Assembly: GCF_022759505.1 (NCBI RefSeq) | Contig: NZ_CP094289.1 | Span: forward strand, 2,232,001-2,296,000 | DNA: 64,000 nt | Source: Georgenia sp. TF02-10 | GTDB lineage: Bacteria; Actinomycetota; Actinomycetes; Actinomycetales; Actinomycetaceae | Direction: 5' to 3' | Shown here: piece after piece, positions 54,982 to 64,000 of the stretch | Layout: the number at the start of each line of letters is the position of its first letter | Position numbering within the stretch: the first letter of the stretch is position 1 | Translations under genes and position numbers: made by a program | The notes under the pieces: generated by a model | Databases searched by the model: none | What the model saw: the letters and a program-made list of their open reading frames with translations, nothing else | Told to the model about the DNA's origin: nothing

Positions 54982-55004
54982 GTACCTTACTCGAAAGTGC
55001 GTAC
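54982..55004. promoter_or_regulatory. Shared operator region of the HxlR/oxidoreductase pair
   Basis: Between the divergent starts, GTAC occurs at 54982-54985 and 55001-55004, with CTTACT and AAGTGC inside: a loose inverted repeat of 23 bp centred on CGA. HxlR/QorR-type sites often have this GTAC...GTAC form. The regulator and target lie 5 and 70 bp away. Confidence 0.4.
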
Positions 55005-55073
55005 GCTTCGGCGGGAAGGTTCCCGACGAGAGGTGGGTTCTGGTGGGCGATCCCCTCTAGGAAAGGAACCCTT

Positions 55074-55928
55074 ATGACTATCCTCGTCACCGGTGCCACG
55101 GGCCACCTCGGCCGACTCGTCATCGACAGCCTCATCGCCCGCGGCGTCGACCCCTCGACCATCCGCGCGGGCGCGCGCGACGCCGCGAAGGCATCCGATC
55201 TCGAGGCGCGCGGCGTACAGGTCGTGCGCGTCGACTACAACAACCCTGAGACGGTCGCCGCAGCGGTCGACGGTGCCGATGCCGTCCTGCTCATCTCGAG
55301 CAGCGAGGTCGGCAAGCGCATCGCGCAGCACCAGGTCGTCGTCGATGCTGCCCGCGCCGTCGGCGTCCCGAAGCTCGTCTACACGAGCGCCACGAAGGCG
55401 ACGACGAGCGACCTGGTGCTCGCCCCCGAGCACAAGGCGACCGAGGAGGCCATCGCGGCCGCGGGTATCCCTGCCGTAATCCTCCGCAACAACTGGTACA
55501 CCGAGAACTACGCCGCCGACGTCGCACGCGCGAAGGAGACGGGCGTCATCGCTGCGAGCGCCGGGGACGGCCGCGTTGCATCGGCAAGCCGTGGCGACTT
55601 CGCCGAGGCGGCGGCTGTCGTGCTCACTCAGGACGGTCACATCGGTCAGGTCTACGAGCTTGGTGGAGACGTCGCCTGGAACTTCGACGATCTCGCCGCC
55701 GCGGCGTCAGAGGTCACCGGCCGTGAGGTGCGCTACACGCCCCTCACCACCGAGGAGCATGCGACCGCGCTCGAGGCAGCAGGACTCGACGCAGGCACGA
55801 TCGGCTTCGTGACCACGCTTGACGCGAACATCCGCGATGGGGCTCTCGCCGAGACTGATGGCACCCTCTCGCGGCTGCTCGGGCGCCCCACGACACCCCT
55901 CATCGAGGGATTGCGCGCAGCGCTCTGA
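55074..55928 (+). CDS. NAD(P)-binding (NmrA/QorB-like) oxidoreductase
   Basis: The 284-residue protein starts MTILVTGATGHLGRLVIDSL with the GxTGxxG nucleotide motif. KLVYTSATKATTSDLVLAPEHKATEEAIAAAGIP and ILRNNWYTENYAADVA (given in pieces: LVYTSATKA, HKATEEAIAAAGIP, ILRNNWYTENY) match NAD(P)H:quinone oxidoreductase QorB and relatives in the NmrA group. The gene is divergent from an HxlR regulator, as qorB is from qorR. Likely cytosolic reduction of quinones or other oxidants. A GAAAGGAA site precedes the ATG. A hairpin terminator follows. Confidence 0.9.
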   Translation: MTILVTGATGHLGRLVIDSLIARGVDPSTIRAGARDAAKASDLEARGVQVVRVDYNNPETVAAAVDGADAVLLISSSEVGKRIAQHQVVVDAARAVGVPKLVYTSATKATTSDLVLAPEHKATEEAIAAAGIPAVILRNNWYTENYAADVARAKETGVIAASAGDGRVASASRGDFAEAAAVVLTQDGHIGQVYELGGDVAWNFDDLAAAASEVTGREVRYTPLTTEEHATALEAAGLDAGTIGFVTTLDANIRDGALAETDGTLSRLLGRPTTPLIEGLRAAL

Positions 55929-55976
55929 GCAGTGGATCCGTCGCTCAGGGTCTGCCGGACGACGGGCCGCAACGAC

Positions 55977-56012
55977 GACGACGGCGGCCCCGATGATCGG
56001 GACCGCCGTCGT
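55977..56012. terminator. Bidirectional hairpin between the oxidoreductase and sigA genes
   Basis: ACGACGGCGG pairs with CCGCCGTCGT around an inner CCGAT/ATCGG stem. It lies about 50 bp after the oxidoreductase stop and 33 bp from the convergent sigA stop, a position suited to terminate both transcripts. Confidence 0.7.
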
Positions 56013-56044
56013 TCGGCTCGGCCGGTGCTCAGTCGAGCCGGTGC

Positions 56045-57289
<1,245 letters not shown>

Positions 57290-57345
57290 AGAGAACCTTT
57301 CGGCGGGGGATCTGGGGGCCGACGGCGGAGCGTGGCAGCCCTACA

Positions 57346-57351
57346 ATTATA
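57346..57351 (-). promoter_or_regulatory. Perfect TATAAT -10 element upstream of sigA
   Basis: The minus strand reads GGTTATAATTGTAGG, a perfect -10 hexamer in a very GC-rich setting. The correct -35 position (17-18 bp upstream) reads GCGCTC or CGCGCT, so no -35 is visible; an activator such as CarD/RbpA may compensate. It is 57 bp upstream of the sigA GTG. Confidence 0.6.
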
Positions 57352-57500
57352 ACCTTGGGCGAACCTGAGAGCGCGCGAAAACCGCTGCGCGCCCCGGTCC
57401 TCGACCGTCACTCCCTGCAACGCCAGGGCCTCCGCCGGTATTTCCGGCCGGCTGCCGCCCGTCGGCGCGCCGGTGGCGCCCGGCCGACTGCCCCTCACCC

Positions 57501-57588
57501 CGCGCCGACCGGCCGCGCCCGACGCCCACGCCGACCGGCCGCGCCCGACGCCCGACGACCGACGCCCGCGCCGACCGGCCGCGCGCCC
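57501..57588. repeat. Imperfect tandem repeat between gcvP and sigA
   Basis: Three copies of CGCCGACCGGCCGCGCCCGACGCCC, partially interrupted by GACGACCGACGCCCG, lie in the spacer just downstream of gcvP. They form no open frame and have no hairpin-array character. Confidence 0.7.
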
Positions 57589-57606
57589 GGCCGCGCCGAT
57601 CGTCCC

Positions 57607-60581
<2,975 letters not shown>

Positions 60582-60585
<4 letters not shown>

Positions 60586-60965
60586 GCGTCCTGCCCCTCC
60601 ACCAGCGCGGTGTAACCGGCGGCGTCCAGCAGCCCGGCCGGCTCGCCGGCCAGCCGCATCCGGTACAGCCAGCCGGCGCCGTAGGGGTCGGCGCCGATGC
60701 CCTCGGGGCTCGCCACGGCGGCCTCGTTGTGCCCGAGGACCTCCCCGTCCGCGGGCGCGACGAGGTCCGAGACCGACTTGGTGGACTCGATCTCCCCGCA
60801 CGCCTCCCCCGCGCTGAGCGTGCGGCCGACCTCGGGCAGCTCGACGTAGACCACGTCGCCCAGCGCCTCGGCGGCGTAGCTGGTGATGCCCACGGTGGCC
60901 ACGTCGTTCTCGACGGCGACCCACTCGTGGTCGGTGGTGTAGCGGCGGTCGGTGGGGTGGCTCAT
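60582..60965 (-). CDS. gcvH: Glycine cleavage system H protein
   Basis: The 127-residue lipoyl carrier has [40 protein letters not shown] and the lipoylation site K63 in [15 protein letters not shown]. It shuttles the aminomethyl group from the P protein to the T protein. The ATG overlaps the gcvT stop by four bases (ATGA), and its stop overlaps the gcvP GTG. No lipoyl ligase or lipoate synthase gene is adjacent. Confidence 0.95.
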
Positions 60966-62128
60966 CGGTTCTCCTCGGGCGGGGCGGCGGCGGGGCTGGG
61001 CTGCCGGTCGGATGGGGCGGGCGGTCGGGCGGGGCGGCGGTAGAAGGGTAGGTCGACGACGGTCATCGGCTGGCGCGTGCCGCGCACGTCGGCCGCCAGG
61101 ACGGTGCCGACGGCGGCCGCGGCGGGGTCGACGTGGGCGAGCGCGACGGGGTGGGCCAGGGTGGGCGAAAGGACGCCGGAGGTCACCGTGCCCACCTGGG
61201 CGTCGCCGTCGTGCAGGATGGCGCCGGCGCGGGCGGCCCGCCGGCCGGTGCCGGCCAGCCCGACCAGGGCGGTGCGGGCCGGCTCCTCCGCGCGGCGGGC
61301 GAGGGCGTCCCGGCCGACGAAGTCGTGGTCGAGGTCCACCAGGCGGCCCAGGCCGACGTCGTAGGGGGTGGTGGCGGTGGTGAGCTCGTGGCCGTACAGC
61401 GGCATGCCGGCCTCCAGGCGGAGGGTGTCCCGGGCGGCCAGCCCGCAGGGCTGCACCCCGGCGGCGCGGCCGGCCTCGAGCAGCGCCCGCCACAGCCCGA
61501 CGGCGGAGGACGCCGGCACGGACAGCTCGTAGCCGACCTCGCCGGTGTAGCCGGTGCGGGCGAGCAGCACCGGGGTGCCGGCGACGGTGGCGGTGGTGAC
61601 GCGGTAGTACCGCAGGGCGGGGACGTCGGCGTCGGTGAGGGCGGCGAGCACGCCGGGGGCGGCCGGGCCCTGCAGGGCGATGAGCGCGCGGGCCTCGGTC
61701 CGGTCGGCCACGTGCACGCCGGCCCGGGCGCCGTCGGCGGTGGCGCGGCCGGTGACCTCGTCGAGCACCCGGAGCCGGTTGGCGGCGTTGGCGACGATGA
61801 GGAACTCCGCCTCGGCGAGGCGGTAGACGATGAGGTCGTCCAGGATGCCGCCGTCGGCGTCGGTGAGCAGGGAGTACCGGGCCCGGCCGACCGGCAGGGT
61901 CGAGCTGACGGTGACCAGGGCCCGGTCCAGGGCGGCCGCGGCGCCCGGGCCGCTGACCTCGATCTGGCCCATGTGCGAGAGGTCGAACAGGCCGGCCCGC
62001 TCCCGCACGGCGGCGTGCTCGGCCAGGTCGGAGGTGTAGCGCAGCGGCATCGACCAGCCGGCGAAGGTGGTCATGGTGGCGCCGAGGGCGACGTGCTCGG
62101 CGTGCAGGGCGGTGGTCGCGGGGGCCAT
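60962..62128 (-). CDS. gcvT: Glycine cleavage system T protein (aminomethyltransferase)
   Basis: The 388-residue protein transfers the methylene from GcvH to tetrahydrofolate, releasing ammonia. Blocks visible are [59 protein letters not shown] and [20 protein letters not shown]. The ATG is preceded by GGAGCTCCTG. It is first in the gcv operon and lies directly downstream of a glycine riboswitch, so it is induced by glycine. A low-complexity Pro-rich tail follows the conserved domain. Confidence 0.95.
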   Translation of the reverse strand: MAPATTALHAEHVALGATMTTFAGWSMPLRYTSDLAEHAAVRERAGLFDLSHMGQIEVSGPGAAAALDRALVTVSSTLPVGRARYSLLTDADGGILDDLIVYRLAEAEFLIVANAANRLRVLDEVTGRATADGARAGVHVADRTEARALIALQGPAAPGVLAALTDADVPALRYYRVTTATVAGTPVLLARTGYTGEVGYELSVPASSAVGLWRALLEAGRAAGVQPCGLAARDTLRLEAGMPLYGHELTTATTPYDVGLGRLVDLDHDFVGRDALARRAEEPARTALVGLAGTGRRAARAGAILHDGDAQVGTVTSGVLSPTLAHPVALAHVDPAAAAVGTVLAADVRGTRQPMTVVDLPFYRRPARPPAPSDRQPSPAAAPPEENR

Positions 62129-62169
62129 CAGGAGCTCCGGGGTCGGGACGCGGGCGTCGGTGGACCGTT

Positions 62170-62345
62170 CGCCCCCTCTGTCACTGGCACCTGAGAGCTT
62201 CGGCCCGGCGGGGCCTTGCACCGTGGGCGAGGCCGGTGGCCTGCATTCCAGAGTGGCCTGGCCGTCGCGGTCCGGGGACCTGAGAGATTCCGGGGGTGGT
62301 TGCTCCTTCGGTGCGCCGCGTCGGCGCTCTCCCGCGGCGGCTCGT
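62170..62345 (-). promoter_or_regulatory. Glycine riboswitch upstream of gcvT
   Basis: Read on the minus strand, the leader contains the glycine-riboswitch signatures: GCGGGAGAG, then CACCGAAGGAGCAA, CCGGAATCTCTCAGG, CCGGACCGCG and ACTCTGGA for the first aptamer, followed by GCCGAAGCTCTCAGGTGCC and GACAGAGGGGG for the second half. It ends about 40 bp before the gcvT start. Glycine binding normally raises expression of the cleavage operon. Confidence 0.9.
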
Positions 62346-62502
62346 CGCGGCCGGTATGCAGTTGGGTTCGGCGCGCCTCGGCGGGCGCGTCCGTCGGCAC
62401 GGTACCACCCGCCTCGGCGGGCCGGTCGGCGCGGGCGCCACCCTGGCCTCGGCGGTCCGGGCCGGCCGGCGCGGGTCCCGCGCGGCCGGGGGCGGGACGA
62501 CG

Positions 62503-62889
62503 TCAGGACTGGACGGGCTTGACGGCCAGGACGGGGCAGGCGGCGTCGAGCAGGATCCGCTGGGCGTTGGAGCCCAGGATCAGCTTGCCGACCGGGGACC
62601 GGCGGCGCAGCCCGATGACGAGCAGGTCCGCCGACGTCTCGGTGACCACGCCGAGGAGCTCCTCGGCGACGTCCTTGCCGCGGCGCAGCCGCACCTCGTA
62701 GGCGAGGTCGGCGGCGTCCAGGCGGTCCCGCAGGGCGTCGGCCTGGGCGTCCAGGGTCGTGTCGTCCTCCCCGGGCCGGGCGGAGAGCACGACCACCAGC
62801 CGCGTCCCGCGCCGGCGGGCCTCCTCCACCGCCGCGTCGAGGGCCGCCTCGCCCTCGTTGGTCCCGAGGTAGCCGACGACGACAGACAT
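62503..62889 (-). CDS. Universal stress protein (UspA family)
   Basis: The 128-residue protein has the Usp fold: MSVVVGYLGTNEGEAALDAA, GTRLVVVLSARPG, DLLVIGLRRRSPVGKLILGS and NAQRILLDAACPVLAVKP, with the ATP-binding G-2x-G-9x-G(S/T) motif in its usual place (GLRRRSPVGKLILGS). Usp proteins bind ATP and act in stress survival or as regulatory adaptors. The start was set at the ATG with GGAACGGAG upstream; an earlier GTG is less likely. It lies upstream of the gcv riboswitch on the same strand. Confidence 0.93.
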   Translation of the reverse strand: MSVVVGYLGTNEGEAALDAAVEEARRRGTRLVVVLSARPGEDDTTLDAQADALRDRLDAADLAYEVRLRRGKDVAEELLGVVTETSADLLVIGLRRRSPVGKLILGSNAQRILLDAACPVLAVKPVQS

Positions 62890-63111
62890 CCGCACTCCGT
62901 TCCCGGGCCAGGGCCCGCGCGTAAGGTGGCTGCGACGGTACCCGATCCGGGCGCGGGACCCGCGCGCGTCCGTGGCCCCACCCGTCGGCGGCCGTCAGCG
63001 CCGCGTCCAGGGCCGACGGTTCCGGGCGCAGCTACCTCTCCGACCTCCACGGAGTCACCGGAGCCCGTCCCCGCGGGGTCACCGGGCCGTCGGCATCCCG
63101 CCGCCGCCGGG

Positions 63112-63999
63112 TCAGCGCCGGTACCAGGGCGGGGAGATGGCGTGGCTGAGCGCATCGACGACGATCTCGGCGAGGATGTGCCCCGGCTCCTCGGCGAGGG
63201 CCTGCTTGGCGTAGACCTGGGCCCGGGTACCGTCCAGCCCCCACCAGGCGAGGAAGGCCAGCAGCCCGAGCGGCGGGCCGGCCGCCCCCTCCGCCGCATG
63301 CGCGGCGACCGCGGCGACGAGGGTGGTGGCGCCGTCCAGCGCGCCGCGGTGCTCGGGCTCCGGAGCAGCGTCGAACACCGCGTCGGCGGCCTCCGGGTCG
63401 AGGAGTGCCACGCTCGAGCGGCGGTTGCTGTCCACGACGCTGGTGAGGACGGCGTCGCGGACCACCTTGTCCTCCAGGAACGCCAGCAGCCGGCCGAGGG
63501 TGGCCGGGTCGGGGGTGGCCGGGCCGGTGGACATGCCCCGGTGGTGCTTCCGGTGCCCGGGCCGGCGGTCGCCGCGCCGACCGCCCGGCGGCCGGTCGGA
63601 CGGCGCGGCGTCCCGGTCGCTCGGCCGGCCGGTCAGGGCGGTGTCCCAGAGCCGCGCCCCCTCCTCCCGCCACGCGCGCAGCGGCGTCTGGTCCCGTGCC
63701 GGCCGCGCGCCGGGGACCCCGAAGGCCGCCCCGCGCACCATCGGCGCGCCACCGGCCCGGGCCCGCGCCGCCACGCCCCGGGCACGCTCGGCCGCCGCCG
63801 CGCGCTCTGCCTCGGCCCGGGCCTCCGCGTCGCGGGTGCGGGTGAGCGCCAGGTGCGCACGGCTCGGGAGGGCGGTGTACCCGGCCAGGACCAGGTCGGC
63901 GGCGAGGGCGCTGCTCTCCAGCTCGGCGGCCGGCCGTCCGGCCGACGGGCAGCATTCGCACGGCTCGAGGTGGGCGTACCCGCCGGGCGTGACGAGCCA
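63112..63999 (-). CDS. DUF4192 family protein (partial, N-terminus beyond the window)
   Basis: The frame remains open to the right edge, so the start is outside. Near the edge, GGYAHLEPCECCPSAGRP carries a small Cys cluster seen in actinobacterial DUF4192 proteins. The C-terminal part includes RLLAFLEDKVVRDAVLTSVV, LLAFLAWWGLDGTRAQVYAK, QALAEEPGHILAEIVVDALS and ends ISPPWYRR. The middle has a long Arg/Pro-rich linker. The family is of unknown function and occurs widely in actinobacteria. The distal 888 bases are visible. Confidence 0.8.
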   Translation of the reverse strand, partial: WLVTPGGYAHLEPCECCPSAGRPAAELESSALAADLVLAGYTALPSRAHLALTRTRDAEARAEAERAAAAERARGVAARARAGGAPMVRGAAFGVPGARPARDQTPLRAWREEGARLWDTALTGRPSDRDAAPSDRPPGGRRGDRRPGHRKHHRGMSTGPATPDPATLGRLLAFLEDKVVRDAVLTSVVDSNRRSSVALLDPEAADAVFDAAPEPEHRGALDGATTLVAAVAAHAAEGAAGPPLGLLAFLAWWGLDGTRAQVYAKQALAEEPGHILAEIVVDALSHAISPPWYRR

Positions 64000-64000
64000 G

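Overview
The window is high-GC (about 75% by eye) and reads as an actinobacterial chromosome, most likely from the Micrococcales (Georgenia/Cellulomonas-like). The conserved actinobacterial block sepH / DUF4193 / DUF3093 / DUF3710 / OB-fold / DUF3159 / two TrkA proteins / APC permease is present. So are the principal sigma factor, DNA topoisomerase IV genes separated by acetyltransferases, a DUF222-HNH protein, and a PatA-like GNAT-acyl-CoA synthetase fusion. Pyruvate formate-lyase with its activase suggests a facultative anaerobe. The genus is an inference.

Layout. 1-1.5 kb: the edge of an iron-uptake lipoprotein gene with an IdeR/DtxR-like box, a decayed serine recombinase, and a Fic toxin/antitoxin pair. 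1.7-9.2 kb: an ATP-grasp ligase, DUF3000, an RNase D-like protein, a fused beta-oxidation enzyme, a RibD-like reductase and an AraC regulator. 9.3-14.5 kb: an accessory block of lower GC with small orphan ORFs, an ISL3-family insertion sequence with clear 8-bp target duplications, and several broken membrane-protein genes. 14.6-20.1 kb: pflA-pflB and dxs. 20.2-22.1 kb: a minisatellite, a broken membrane-protein gene, and an Abi_2/AbiF-type HEPN protein preceded by its own promoter, a ~45-nt terminator-ended small RNA and an operator-like palindrome. 22.2-31.6 kb: aconitase, a VOC protein, an rRNA/tRNA methyltransferase, an APC permease, two TrkA proteins, DUF3159 and an OB-fold protein. 31.6-41.1 kb: DUF3710, DUF3093, DUF4193, sepH, tdk, a phosphodiesterase, a DUF5998-type protein and the PatA-like protein. 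41.2-52.4 kb: HNH/DUF222 protein, parC, two related tandem GNAT proteins, parE and a small zinc-ribbon-like protein. 52.8-64 kb: FAD oxidoreductase, HxlR/NAD(P)-binding pair, sigA, the glycine-cleavage operon gcvT-gcvH-gcvP behind a glycine riboswitch, a UspA protein and a truncated DUF4192 gene.

The strongest candidate for a less-explored system is the 20,955-22,071 unit. A small RNA with its own sigma70-like promoter and intrinsic terminator sits directly upstream of a HEPN-type Abi_2 protein. This is the architecture of an RNA-antitoxin/protein-toxin pair related to the AbiF ancestors proposed for Cas13. Other notable points are the absence of dut from its usual site, a 60-bp tandem duplication at the tdk start, several GC-rich minisatellites, and a Fic antitoxin that lacks the canonical inhibitory glutamate.
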